A stretch of DNA of 64,000 nt from Sporosarcina luteola (GCF_023715245.1 NZ_JAMBNV010000001.1:1550001-1614000), one strand, 5' to 3'. Positions 46,260 to 56,519 are shown, counted from the first letter of the stretch. The notes: generated by a model from the sequence alone, not told the origin. A program made the numbers and translations.

Positions 46260-46460
46260 ATGAAACAAGGTACTGTAAAATGGTTCAACGCTGAAAAAGG
46301 CTTCGGTTTTATCGAAGTTGAAGGGGAAGACGATGTATTCGTACACTTCTCTGCAATTCAGGGAGACGGATTTAAATCTTTGGACGAAGGACAACAAGTC
46401 GAGTTCGAAGTAGTAGAAGGCAATCGTGGTCTTCAAGCTGCTAACGTAGTTAAACTATAA
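46260..46460 (+). CDS. csp: Cold-shock protein (CspA/CspB family)
   Basis: 66-residue single cold-shock domain. RNP1 KGFGFIEV and RNP2 VFVHFSAI are intact. It starts [18 protein letters not shown], the usual pattern. It binds single-stranded RNA/DNA and acts as an RNA chaperone. TTGGAGG precedes the ATG. The long leader with a hairpin is discussed separately. I cannot tell CspB from CspC or CspD. Confidence 0.94.
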   Translation: MKQGTVKWFNAEKGFGFIEVEGEDDVFVHFSAIQGDGFKSLDEGQQVEFEVVEGNRGLQAANVVKL

Positions 46461-46470
46461 TTCGTCAGAC

Positions 46471-46502
46471 AAAAGAGGCGCCTTTAGAGGTGCCTCTTTT
46501 TT
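46471..46502 (+). terminator. Terminator after csp
   Basis: AAAGAGGCGCC and GGTGCCTCTTTTTT pair with a T-run. Confidence 0.88.
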
Positions 46503-46507
46503 ACGTG

Positions 46508-46594
46508 CAAAAGCGAAGACGGCCTACCTAGATGCCGAATTTCTGCGGTTTCTCCAGAAATTGAGGCATCCTTCCAGCCGCCGGAGCTAGACGT
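46508..46594. repeat. Hairpin-forming intergenic repeat, copy 2
   Basis: Begins AAAAGCGAAGACGGCC and ends GCCGCCGGAGCTAGACGT. GATGCC pairs with GGCATC in the middle, with TTTCTG/CAGAAA inside. Related to the copy at 20821-20942 in its ends but shorter and different in the core. Confidence 0.58.
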
Positions 46595-46597
46595 TTC

Positions 46598-47284
46598 CTA
46601 TTCAGGTTTCGTAACAGATTCCAAAGTTGAAGTGACAATGTATTCCTCATCAACGGTTTCCATAATCGACTCGCGTTTCACTTCTCCGAAGCCTTCCACA
46701 AAATATTTACGGTTGACGAAATCATCGCCTTTTTCTTCAATGACAAAAGCATGATCGAATGTCTGATAAGGTGTTTCAACCGTTACATCCTTCTCGACAA
46801 TCTTCCAATTGCCGAATTCCGTGCCGACATTCAAAGGCTTCTTGAGGTAAATGCCGATTGGTTCCATCGCATTGATGTCTTGCAGGGAAGGGAAGTCCTC
46901 ATGTAAATCCACTGGCTTTTCTTCCATTTTCAAGATCTGCTCTTTCTCAATTTTGTAAATGCGCCTGATTACTGCGCCACCATTATTTTCATGAAGAATT
47001 ACATAATTTTCATACGGATGGGCAAAATCAATATCCAACTTTGCAAATTCATTTCCTTCTCCTTGATACCGCGCAGTTGATCCTGCCGGAAGGAAGAATT
47101 CAAGTAATGATTGGTCGTTTTGATTTGGTTTTGTGTTCGAGCCGTTGGAATTCCCTTGTTGTTCGTTCGGTTTTGTTGTTTCCCCGCTATTTCCCGAATT
47201 GTTCAGGCTAGTAGTTTTGTTCGTACAACCGGAAGCGATCAACGCAAAAAGTAAGACGTGTAATATTATGGATTTTCTCTTCAT
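46598..47284 (-). CDS. Hypothetical lipoprotein
   Basis: 228 residues from the ATG at 47284 (AAGGAG upstream); a GTG at 47293 would be too close to that site. The signal ends in the lipobox IASGC. A low-complexity Asn/Ser/Gly/Lys linker (about 25-55) is followed by a beta-rich domain with no motif I recognise. Likely exposed on the outer membrane face. No function assigned. Confidence 0.7.
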   Translation of the reverse strand: MKRKSIILHVLLFALIASGCTNKTTSLNNSGNSGETTKPNEQQGNSNGSNTKPNQNDQSLLEFFLPAGSTARYQGEGNEFAKLDIDFAHPYENYVILHENNGGAVIRRIYKIEKEQILKMEEKPVDLHEDFPSLQDINAMEPIGIYLKKPLNVGTEFGNWKIVEKDVTVETPYQTFDHAFVIEEKGDDFVNRKYFVEGFGEVKRESIMETVDEEYIVTSTLESVTKPE

Positions 47285-47365
47285 CTGCTGCACACTCCTT
47301 TCCGGTAGTATTGCCGATAAGATGATGAATATCCTTATATATATCCATTACCGATGTCAGATTTT

Positions 47366-47405
47366 CAAAACCAAAAAACCGTTTTCCATTAAAGGAAAAC
47401 GGTTT
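47366..47405 (-). terminator. Terminator after ykpA
   Basis: AAACCGTTTTCC (47376-47387) pairs with GGAAAACGGTTT (47394-47405); on the minus strand it runs into T's. Confidence 0.82.
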
Positions 47406-47410
47406 ACGTA

Positions 47411-49045
<1,635 letters not shown>

Positions 49046-49183
49046 CTATTATAACACGGATTCTGCATCGAGTGGTATGGGTTCGATCCGCTTTTCATAC
49101 TTTTTCAGTTCATATCGTGTATGATTGTAATGTACATTTTCCTGCATGAGTGTTTTTCCCTTCTACCTCCGATTCATTTCCAC

Positions 49184-49207
49184 AAAAAAACCCCCGTATT
49201 GGGGGGA
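49184..49207 (-). terminator. Terminator after the 79-residue protein gene
   Basis: CCCCC/GGGGG stem over GTATT, with seven A's on the left giving U's on the minus strand. Confidence 0.8.
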
Positions 49208-49447
49208 TCAACATTTGAATACGCTTCGTTGCCGATACGCGTCCAATAGACATAGCTCTTTATTCAATAAATATTCCATTCGCACATAATCCTTTTTTGT
49301 TGCAACGGCATGCTTATCCAATCCGGACATGGAGAACAGAAAATAATAGTCCTTCACTTTGCGGAAAATAAAAACAGTATGGGGGAACTCATCAAATCTA
49401 CATTTTACTTGATACTTACGAGTATATTCCCAATGGAGAAGTTTCAT
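49208..49447 (-). CDS. Hypothetical 79-residue protein
   Basis: Starts MKLLHWEYTRKYQVKCRFDE with AAAGGAAAG upstream and ends at a good terminator. It is basic, with several aromatic residues and four Cys, and looks cytosolic. No family recognised. The ribosome site and terminator support a real gene. Confidence 0.55.
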   Translation of the reverse strand: MKLLHWEYTRKYQVKCRFDEFPHTVFIFRKVKDYYFLFSMSGLDKHAVATKKDYVRMEYLLNKELCLLDAYRQRSVFKC

Positions 49448-49533
49448 GGTACATCTTTCCTTTCACTACTTAGTATAGTTGAAAAAGGGAAGGAACACAA
49501 GTTCGCAATCAACATAGTATAAGGAGTTTTGTA

Positions 49534-50733
49534 ATGTCACAACGTTCTTTGAAACATAACACCATCTTACTTATCATTACGATTTTTATCGTTGCGGTCA
49601 ATATGAGGCCAGCCATAACATCAATTGGTCCGATGCTCGATATCATTCGGGATGATCTATCTTTGACAAACGCAAAAGTGAGTCTCTTGACGGCTTTACC
49701 GGTATTTTGCATGGGCCTGTTTGCGTCTTTGGCACCTCTTCTGAATCGCAAGCTGGGATTGACACGTTCAATGTATCTCATGCTGTTTGTCATTGGTTTA
49801 ATGACGGCGATGAGGGGATTATATTCTAATTATGCTTCGTTGCTCCTATCTGCAATAATTATAGGGATTGCAATTGCCGTCATGGGCCCACTTCTCTCTG
49901 CGATGATCAAACAGAGTTTTCCGGAACGGGCGACGAGTGTAATCGGTGTCTATTCATTCGGTATGGGAGTTGGCTCTTCATTAGGAGCAGGACTTACCGC
50001 CATTTTCTTCGAATCCACCGGCTCATACCCGTTTGCACTCGGCATCTGGGCTGTTCTATCGGTTGCGGCAATTTTCTTCTGGAGACTTTCAGTAAAAGGG
50101 GATAGTAGTCTTATGGAGGAGGTAAGGGAGAAGGGGGAAAAGAGGAAAGTGGACGCCTTGTCACCATGGCGACAGAGAAAAGCATGGCTATACTTGCTCT
50201 TTTTCGGCTTACAAGCGTCAAGTTTCTTTGGTATCATTACGTGGATTGTTCCACTAGCAACAGATGCCGGAATGTCACTCGTGCAAGCGAGCACTCTATT
50301 AAGTGTAATGATGACGTTGCAAATCTTTTTGAATCTCCTCTTTCCAATCGTTTATGAACGTTTTCCGAAAAGGAGATTCTGGCTATTTGTGTTTTTAACA
50401 ATGGGATTACTTGCATTCGTTTTGTTTTGGACGGGAGATCGCACGCTTATGTGGGTGAGTTCCATTCTCATGGCGATTCCTCTGGCTGGTCTATTCCCAA
50501 TTGCGTTATTATTTCCATTGGATGCGACCGAAACAGCGGAGGATACAAATGAATGGACCGCAATGATGCAGACGGGCGGCTATCTAATCGCAGGGTTTTT
50601 GCCGTTATTGATTGCATTGATATACGATTGGACTGGCGAGCATCAATATACATTGATGATTTTCATGGGCTTGTTTGTAACTATGATGATCTTGACGTTT
50701 ATGATTGGTGACCGTGAGCAGAAAGTGGAGTAG
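49534..50733 (+). CDS. MFS transporter, CynX/NimT (cyanate permease) family
   Basis: 399 residues, twelve helices. The start NMRPAITSIGPMLDIIRDDLSL is the pattern of CynX/NimT-type proteins, and GMGVGSSLGAGLTA appears in helix 5. The substrate could be an anion, a nitroimidazole or another drug; not predictable. AAGGAG lies upstream. Its terminator is the palindrome at 50745, which now carries an inserted element. Confidence 0.8.
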   Translation: MSQRSLKHNTILLIITIFIVAVNMRPAITSIGPMLDIIRDDLSLTNAKVSLLTALPVFCMGLFASLAPLLNRKLGLTRSMYLMLFVIGLMTAMRGLYSNYASLLLSAIIIGIAIAVMGPLLSAMIKQSFPERATSVIGVYSFGMGVGSSLGAGLTAIFFESTGSYPFALGIWAVLSVAAIFFWRLSVKGDSSLMEEVREKGEKRKVDALSPWRQRKAWLYLLFFGLQASSFFGIITWIVPLATDAGMSLVQASTLLSVMMTLQIFLNLLFPIVYERFPKRRFWLFVFLTMGLLAFVLFWTGDRTLMWVSSILMAIPLAGLFPIALLFPLDATETAEDTNEWTAMMQTGGYLIAGFLPLLIALIYDWTGEHQYTLMIFMGLFVTMMILTFMIGDREQKVE

Positions 50734-50744
50734 GGATTGAAAAC

Positions 50745-50768
50745 AGGTGAAGGATTAAATCCTTCACC
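50745..50768. repeat. Left copy of a duplicated terminator palindrome
   Basis: AGGTGAAGGATT meets AATCCTTCACC in a 24-bp palindrome, preceded by AAAAC. The matching right copy lies at 52081-52105. It should still form the terminator hairpin of the CynX-like gene, but without its T-run. Confidence 0.75.
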
Positions 50769-50850
50769 AGTCAGACTGTAGACAAACATCAAAAATTTCG
50801 GTGTTTGCCTTCGGTCTTTTTTCTTTTAAAATAGAGATAAAGCTAACAAT

Positions 50851-50978
50851 GTTGATTTCCGCTGCGAGCGGACGCTTTCCGCGGGCACGGCTTCAGCCGC
50901 TTCCCTCGCTGCGCTCAGTCCAGGGTCTTCAGCTCGCGCTGTTCCCGCTGGAGTCGCCGCTCTCCGCTCCAATCAACG
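50851..50978. repeat. Inner inverted repeat of the IS remnant, left
   Basis: Begins GTTGATTTCCGCTGCGAGCG and ends GCTCCAATCAACG. An inverted, longer copy is at 51815-51989. The same kind of sequence is common in Planococcaceae intergenic regions. Confidence 0.65.
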
Positions 50979-50992
50979 GTGTTTCCTATTAA

Positions 50993-51805
50993 ATGAATGA
51001 AGTGATGGATATGATGACGAAGAATCAAATTAATGAACGCGAACAGTTGGAAATGCTGACCATAGAGCAGTTGGTTCCTCAAGACCATCTGGTGCGTAAA
51101 CTGGATGCGGCCATTGATTCTTCCTTCATCTATCAATTAGTTGAAGACCTTTACTCAACAATTGGAAGACCTAGCATAGATCCTGTAGTACTCATCTAGA
51201 TGACATTCATTCAATATACCTTTGGTATCCGCTCCATGCGTCAGACAATCAAGGAAATAGAAACGAACGTGGCATATCGCTGGTTCCAAGGCTTCGGCTT
51301 TCATACTGAGGTTCCTCACATCTCCACGTTCAGGAAGAAATATGCCCGTCGTTTTGCAGATACTGATCTGTTCGAGCGGATCTTCTATAATGTTCTAAAC
51401 GAGGTGGCAAACCGTGGGCTTCTCAGCCGTATCATATTTCATTGATTCTACCCATGTGAAAGCCAGTGCGAATAAGAGTAAGTTTGAGAAGAAGGATCTT
51501 CGTAAAAAGACGCGGGCTTATGAGAAGAGGCTACAGGCTATCGAACAACCACGAAGGAAGGATACCGTCAGTATGCCTCGTCACAATCATGAAATCAAAG
51601 AAATATACGGGAAGCGTAAAGAGACGATTGAACGTGTCTTTGCCAATGCCAAAAAGAATCATGGCACGCGATGGATAACCCTAAGGGGACTTTAAAAAAA
51701 TGTCAATGCAGGCGATGCTGACTTTTCCGCCTTAAATCTTAAGAAGCTGGCTAGTTGGACATGGGGAGCGCCGGCTATGGAGACTGAAATGATACCCCTG
51801 TCTTA
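50993..51805 (+). pseudogene. IS1182 family transposase, broken
   Basis: The N-terminal part starts MNEVMDMMTKNQINEREQLE and continues to DPVVLI. A TAG then interrupts at 51197-51199, and MTFIQYTFGIRSMRQ follows in frame. A frameshift near 51435 moves to IDSTHVKASANKS. After KRLQ an internal deletion jumps to the C-terminal part YGKRKETIERVFANAKK. A second frameshift near 51690 leads to MSMQAMLTF and LKKLASWTW. At least one stop, two shifts and one deletion mean it cannot make a working enzyme. Confidence 0.83.
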
Positions 51806-51814
51806 AAGGATTTC

Positions 51815-51989
51815 CAGTTGATTGGAGTGCAGGGCGGCGACTCCTGGGGAATCAGCGCAGCGTGAAGACCCGCAGGAAAAGCCGTAATGAAGAACGGCTT
51901 TTGCGACCAAAAGCGATAGCGTTGGGAGCACATCCGAGGAGGCTGAGGGCAAGCCCCCGGAAAGCGTCCGCCCGGAACGGAAATCAACG
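51815..51989. repeat. Inner inverted repeat of the IS remnant, right
   Basis: Reverse complement begins GTTGATTTCCGTTCCGGGCG and matches the left repeat at both ends, with an extra ~50 bp in the middle. Confidence 0.65.
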
Positions 51990-52080
51990 TCGCGTCAATC
52001 TAACGTTTTTGCATTAATGCGTCTAAGAAGACAAAAGGAATGGAAATCAATTCGATTTCCATCCTGTTCCCTACAGTCTG

Positions 52081-52113
52081 AGGTGAAGGATTAAAATCCT
52101 TTACCTGTTTTTT
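52081..52113. terminator. Right copy of the duplicated terminator palindrome
   Basis: AGGTGAAGG and CCTTTACC frame a 25-bp palindrome (52081-52105) followed by TGTTTTTT. It differs from the left copy by one inserted A and one substitution. On the minus strand it now ends the second msrA gene less well, as the left A-run is missing. Confidence 0.75.
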
Positions 52114-52120
52114 GAATCAC

Positions 52121-52651
52121 TCATTTCCAGTATTCTGATATGAAATCGTCCCGTCCTGATTTAGCACGGTCCTCTTCATAATGTTGCTGCTCTTTCTCAT
52201 GGTAGTCCTGGTGATATTCTTCTGCACGGTAGAATGTCTCCGCTGGACGAATATCTGTCACGATTGGCTTCGCGAACCTGCCGCTATTGGCGAGCTCTTT
52301 TTTCGACTTCTCCGCAGCTTTCCTTTGTTCCTCGTTGTAATAAAAGATGGCTGTCGTATACGAATGTCCACGGTCGTGGAACTGTCCGCCCGCGTCTGTC
52401 GGATCGATTTGGGGCCAATACAATTCAAGAAGTTTTTCATATGTAAATATAGAAGGATCATAAGTGATCTCGACGACTTCCAAGTGTCCCGAGTCCCCTT
52501 TTTTCACGTCTTCATAAGTAGGGTTTTCAACGTGCCCACCCATATAGCCCGAAACGACGTCAACAATGCCATCCCATTCCTTAAATGGCTTCACCATGCA
52601 CCAAAAACAACCTCCGGCGAATACCGCTTTTTCGATTCCTTCACATGTCAT
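52121..52651 (-). CDS. msrA: Peptide-methionine (S)-S-oxide reductase, second copy
   Basis: 176 residues. GGCFWC active site with catalytic Cys14. Clearly related to the copy at 24473 (both have CFWCMVKPF and [10 protein letters not shown]) but diverged in the rest, so this is an old duplication or a transferred copy. It starts MTCEGIEKAVFAGG after AAAGGGG. It has no msrB beside it. Confidence 0.92.
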   Translation of the reverse strand: MTCEGIEKAVFAGGCFWCMVKPFKEWDGIVDVVSGYMGGHVENPTYEDVKKGDSGHLEVVEITYDPSIFTYEKLLELYWPQIDPTDAGGQFHDRGHSYTTAIFYYNEEQRKAAEKSKKELANSGRFAKPIVTDIRPAETFYRAEEYHQDYHEKEQQHYEEDRAKSGRDDFISEYWK

Positions 52652-52700
52652 CGTCTACAACCCCTTTCAATGTATAATCTAAATTGTAGCACACGAAAGA

Positions 52701-52741
52701 AAGGCTGCATACGGGTCATCCAAGACCGGAATGCAACCTTC
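52701..52741 (-). terminator. Terminator after the yjcZ-like gene
   Basis: GGCTGCAT/ATGCAACC outer and CGGGTC/GACCG inner pairs, with a T-rich run on the minus strand. Confidence 0.5.
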
Positions 52742-52784
52742 TCTCGAAGTGCCAATGAGTGGTTGTGCTTTATTGTATTATGAA

Positions 52785-52895
52785 TTAATAGACAAAGCTT
52801 GCGCCAATAATGATTAACAGGATAAAAAGCACAACAATCAAAGCAAAGGAAGAACCGTAACTGTTTCCGCCCCCGCCACCGTATTCACGACCCAT
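52785..52895 (-). CDS. YjcZ family sporulation-associated peptide
   Basis: 36 residues: MGREYGGGGGNSYGSS followed by one hydrophobic helix ending in GASFVY. The Gly/Tyr-rich start before a single C-terminal helix is the YjcZ pattern. AAGGTGG precedes the ATG. Members are made late in sporulation; the role is unknown. Confidence 0.78.
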   Translation of the reverse strand: MGREYGGGGGNSYGSSFALIVVLFILLIIIGASFVY

Positions 52896-53071
52896 TTATA
52901 CCACCACCTTCAATATAGATTATGCTTCGCTTCACTACTTGCATGGGGAAATGACCAGATTCCGTGGCATTATCTTATAGCCCTCACATGGTATACTATC
53001 CATATACATACGCAACCATTGGCACTCACCAATCGTCCCATACGTGACTTTACAATTTGGAGGAATTAAAC

Positions 53072-54034
53072 TTGAACGAAGACCAGTACGAAGGCCCGGT
53101 GCCAAGAAGAAGAAGGAGAAGAAAGCTACGGATAGGCAGGTTATTCTTCACGATCCTGTTCATCGCTTTCATCGTGACAGGGCTTTATTCATACTTTCAA
53201 TATAAGGAAGGGAAGTCATTGGCGAAAGGGAATATCATTGACCCAGGCCCTTTCCGTGGTGATGTTATCGATCCACAGAACCCCTCCGTCGAGAATTACC
53301 TGTTGTTAGGCATTGACGATGATGGGAGCGGAAAGTCGCGCACGGACACGATGATGGTCCTTTCTTGGAATAAACAAGAAGGGTCGATCCGCATCGTTTC
53401 ATTCATGCGGGATATTTATGCAGATATTCCTGGATATCAATCCTATAAACTTAATACGGCCTATTACTTGAACGGGGTACAGACCGTTAAGGATACAATT
53501 ACAGGCATGTTCGGCATCCCGATTCATCATTATGCCATTGTGGATTTTGACAATTTCGAGTCGATCATCGATATTGCGTTTCCAAGTGGAATAAAAATTA
53601 ATGTCCAAAAAGAGATGTCCGAAAAGATCGGAGTCACACTCATGCCCGGCGAACAGCGCTTGAATGGCAAGGAACTGCTTGGATATGCCCGCTTCCGCGC
53701 CGATGCACAGGGGGATTTCGGCAGGGTGACAAGGCAGCAGGAAGTAATGAACGCAGTTAAAGATGAGGCGATGAGTCCTGGAATGCTTCTTCATGTTCCG
53801 AAATTATCCGGTGCATTATCCGGCTTCATTGAGACCGATTTAACGACAAAGGACGAAATTTCAAAAGCATTCACCCTTTTGGTGAAGGGCAAAGCCGATT
53901 TGGAAACGATGACGATTCCTGTTGAAGGCACGTATCGGTTCAACTCATATGCACATGCTGGATCGGTTATCGAGCTTGATGTTGAAAAGAATAAAGAGGC
54001 ACTTGCAGCCTTTCTTGATTTAGAACTTGAGTGA
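53072..54034 (+). CDS. LytR-CpsA-Psr (LCP) family protein
   Basis: 320 residues from the TTG at 53072 with GGAGG upstream. A basic N-terminus (RRRRRRK) is followed by one membrane helix (about 23-43) and the LCP catalytic domain outside. Phosphate-binding residues are visible: GKSRTDTMMVL, SFMRDIYADIPG, and FGRVTRQQ. LCP enzymes attach teichoic acids or other polymers to peptidoglycan. Which of TagT/U/V it matches cannot be decided. Confidence 0.88.
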   Translation: MNEDQYEGPVPRRRRRRKLRIGRLFFTILFIAFIVTGLYSYFQYKEGKSLAKGNIIDPGPFRGDVIDPQNPSVENYLLLGIDDDGSGKSRTDTMMVLSWNKQEGSIRIVSFMRDIYADIPGYQSYKLNTAYYLNGVQTVKDTITGMFGIPIHHYAIVDFDNFESIIDIAFPSGIKINVQKEMSEKIGVTLMPGEQRLNGKELLGYARFRADAQGDFGRVTRQQEVMNAVKDEAMSPGMLLHVPKLSGALSGFIETDLTTKDEISKAFTLLVKGKADLETMTIPVEGTYRFNSYAHAGSVIELDVEKNKEALAAFLDLELE

Positions 54035-54052
54035 TGGAAAGTGGGGGAGTCA

Positions 54053-55261
54053 ATGGATTACGAAGAAATTAGGTCGACAGCGCGCAAAGAACTGAATGAT
54101 GGAACACCGCGGATTATTCGTTTCCTAGGAGGACGAGCCACAATGTTCGTGCTCCTATCAATCTTGTTGATTGGCCTGATTATTTTAGTATTCAGCAAAG
54201 TGGATTTCGTCTTTTACCCGATAAGAGTATTCTTTTCAACTGTCGTACTGCCAATAATCCTTGCAACAATTGCCTATTATTTGCTGCGACCTATACTCCG
54301 TTTTTTTGAACGGATAAAGATTCCGAGAGTTTGGGGGATATTCATCATATTCGTCGGTCTTATCGGTTTGATTACTTTATTGGTTTTTCTAGTTTTTCCT
54401 TTTCTAAAGATGCAATTCGCTAACTTGATTGAAGAGTTTCCTACGTATTTCAATCAAATGCTCATCAATGTTGACACATTTTTGCGGACCTCCATTTTTT
54501 CAGCGTATTATAAAGAAATGGATATAAACATCAACAGTTTTCTCGACAACGGGAAAGGGAACATTGGTGAATTCATTACAGATGCAGTTGGCGGAATCGC
54601 TTCCGGGATCACCTCATTCATTTCAGCATTGACCGGTTTCATTCTTGCGATTGTGACTGTTCCATTCATCCTTTTCTATCTTTTGAAGGATGGGGATAAG
54701 CTTCCACAGATGATTAAGAAAATGTTGCCGCCACGCCTCCGGGATGATGCGGAAGTGATTCTCAATGATGCAGATCATCAGATCAGTGCTTATATCCAAG
54801 GTCAAATCCTTGTCGCCATAAGCATCGGAATTATGGTATCGATCGGTTTTCAAATCATTGGCATGAAATATGCACTATTATTAGGCGCACTCGCGATGTT
54901 CACGAGCGTCGTTCCGTACTTGGGTCCACTTATTGCAATTACGCCAGCAGTCATCATTGCCATCGTCACATCGCCTTTAATGCTTGTGAAGCTTGCCGCC
55001 GTCTGGACGATTGTTCAATTGGTCGATGGGAAATTCATATCCCCGCAAATAATGGGGAAGTCATTAAAAATCCATCCGATTACAATCATTTTTGTTTTAC
55101 TGACTGCAGGATCTCTATTCGGGGTGGCAGGGGTCGTTCTAGGCATACCTGGTTACGCCTTATTGAAGGTGGTTTTAACGCATATGTTCAAGTTGCTGAA
55201 GATCAGGTATAACAAGTACGAACCGGATCGCGCTATGCATTATGAAGATGTACAAGTATAA
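54053..55261 (+). CDS. AI-2E family transporter (YtvI/PerM-like permease)
   Basis: 402 residues, about eight helices, with the family segment LLGALAMFTSVVPYLGPLIA near 285 and LVDGKFISPQIMGKSLKIHP near 330. The name comes from one E. coli member; most are flippase-like or Na+/H+ related, so autoinducer export should not be assumed. ATG at 54053 lies five bases after GGGGGAG. Probably cotranscribed with the LCP gene. Confidence 0.84.
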   Translation: MDYEEIRSTARKELNDGTPRIIRFLGGRATMFVLLSILLIGLIILVFSKVDFVFYPIRVFFSTVVLPIILATIAYYLLRPILRFFERIKIPRVWGIFIIFVGLIGLITLLVFLVFPFLKMQFANLIEEFPTYFNQMLINVDTFLRTSIFSAYYKEMDININSFLDNGKGNIGEFITDAVGGIASGITSFISALTGFILAIVTVPFILFYLLKDGDKLPQMIKKMLPPRLRDDAEVILNDADHQISAYIQGQILVAISIGIMVSIGFQIIGMKYALLLGALAMFTSVVPYLGPLIAITPAVIIAIVTSPLMLVKLAAVWTIVQLVDGKFISPQIMGKSLKIHPITIIFVLLTAGSLFGVAGVVLGIPGYALLKVVLTHMFKLLKIRYNKYEPDRAMHYEDVQV

Positions 55262-55266
55262 ATGAA

Positions 55267-55297
55267 ATGAACGTCCGATATGGGCGTTCATTTTTTG
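55267..55297 (+). terminator. Terminator after the AI-2E family gene
   Basis: ATGAACG and CGTTCAT pair, with TCC/GGG inside, followed by T's. Confidence 0.8.
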
Positions 55298-55370
55298 TTT
55301 GATAATATTATTATGTAAACTTATATTTTATTGAAAAAGGCACCCGATTCTATATCGATGTGCCCTTAAC

Positions 55371-56363
55371 CTAATCCGTCTCATACATGATTGTCCCAGT
55401 TAATGAAAGATCGTAGCCTCCTAACGCTCCGATTTCATTTTGAAATGCGGGTGAGCGAAGGATGGATAAGATAGAATCACGTAAGAATTCATTCTCGGGA
55501 GCCTTGTACATAACGAGGTCGTACCGTTCCTGGACGAGCGGGATGAAGTCTACGCCTACCATTGCCGCAGCTTTTTCAATACCGACACCGACATCCGCAA
55601 ATCCGGATGCCACTTTGCTGGCGACGGAGATATGGTTCAGTTCCTCTATATGATAACCTTCGACGTATCGGGGAAGTATGCCTTCCAACCGCAACTTTTC
55701 ATCTAACAACACTCTCGCGCCTGACCCTATTTCCCGATTGACCATTTTGATGGAGGGATTGCTGAAATCCGCCCACGTCCGTATATTTTTCGGATTGTTC
55801 TTTTGTACGAATAGGCCAGCCGACCTCGATAGCAAATTGATGACTACGAATTCATGACCGGTAAGAATCCTTTTAATATAGGGGATATTGTACATTCCCG
55901 TATCCCCATCGAATAGATGGGTACTGACAATGTCTGCTTCCCCTTCATACATTGCAATCAAGCTGTTCAAACTGCCTGTGTACGAACGTAGTGGACGGTA
56001 ACTAGCACCGCTTCTTCCAATTGCATTTGCAAGCAGGTCCAGGCTGATGTCCTGTCCACTTATGATCAGTTTCCTTTGTGATGCTGGCTGATACGGTTGA
56101 GGTGGTGGAGTTGGTTCAGTCCTTTGAATCGGTAGTTCAGGTGTTGTCTCTGAAGCCGTTTTTTCCTGTTTGACAAGATTCCCGCCACTTTTCGATTTAT
56201 CCTTGTAAGCTTCCAGGTCTTCTGAATCGACACGCATTTGCCGTCCTACCCGGTATGCACGAATATCTCCTTTTTTTATAAGATCATAGACGGTCAGTTT
56301 GGAGACTTTCAAAAGATCCGCGATTTCCTCGGTCGTATACGACGATTCCTTATTTCCGGTCAT
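55371..56363 (-). CDS. HTH plus PBP-like sensor regulator, YvgK type
   Basis: 330 residues. Residues about 8-52 form an excisionase/MerR-type winged helix (TTEEIADLLKVSKLTVYDLI, then VGRQMRV). A Pro/Glu linker (about 60-95) follows. Residues 95-330 are a periplasmic-binding-protein-like domain (PF12727 type) with no signal peptide, so it senses a ligand inside the cell. In B. subtilis, yvgK sits beside the molybdate genes yvgL-yvgM, as here with modABC. Molybdate or Mo-cofactor sensing is inference. Confidence 0.84.
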   Translation of the reverse strand: MTGNKESSYTTEEIADLLKVSKLTVYDLIKKGDIRAYRVGRQMRVDSEDLEAYKDKSKSGGNLVKQEKTASETTPELPIQRTEPTPPPQPYQPASQRKLIISGQDISLDLLANAIGRSGASYRPLRSYTGSLNSLIAMYEGEADIVSTHLFDGDTGMYNIPYIKRILTGHEFVVINLLSRSAGLFVQKNNPKNIRTWADFSNPSIKMVNREIGSGARVLLDEKLRLEGILPRYVEGYHIEELNHISVASKVASGFADVGVGIEKAAAMVGVDFIPLVQERYDLVMYKAPENEFLRDSILSILRSPAFQNEIGALGGYDLSLTGTIMYETD

Positions 56364-56420
56364 AAGTAACCTCCTGTCAGATTCTTATTTCTATTTTCTC
56401 TTAAATTGAAGTAAAAAGCA

Positions 56421-56519
56421 ATATATTCAGATATAACTAGATATAATCAATAATAGGAAAGTATAATTAGTTATAAGTAGATATATCCTGTTATATTGTG
56501 TTATATATGAATATATCTA
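56421..56519. promoter_or_regulatory. AT-rich operator region between the yvgK-like gene and modA
   Basis: The divergent spacer repeats AGATATA (56429, 56439, 56479) and GTTATA/TATATC-type dyads: CAGATATAACTAGATATAAT, then GTTATAAGTAGATATATC and GTTATATTGTGTTATATA. This resembles in spirit the TATA-rich ModE operators. The repeats probably bind the divergent regulator. Confidence 0.5.

Larger units (their letters stand above)
50769..52080. mobile_element. Degenerate IS1182-type element
   Basis: About 1.3 kb, bounded by the 11-bp inverted repeats TCAGACTGTAG (50771-50781) and CTACAGTCTGA (52071-52081). It is flanked by a 24/25-bp direct repeat that is itself a palindrome. Inside are two inverted copies of a 130-175-bp G+C-rich sequence and a broken transposase. 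Intact relatives are longer (about 1.7-1.9 kb), so material was lost. Confidence 0.75.

Noticed and set aside
52997-53071. Strong promoter for the LCP gene
   Set aside because: TATACT at about 52991 is a fair -10, but no acceptable -35 lies at the correct distance.
54053-55261. Quorum-signal (AI-2) exporter
   Set aside because: The family name comes from one member; no luxS or lsr genes are near, so no signalling role is claimed.
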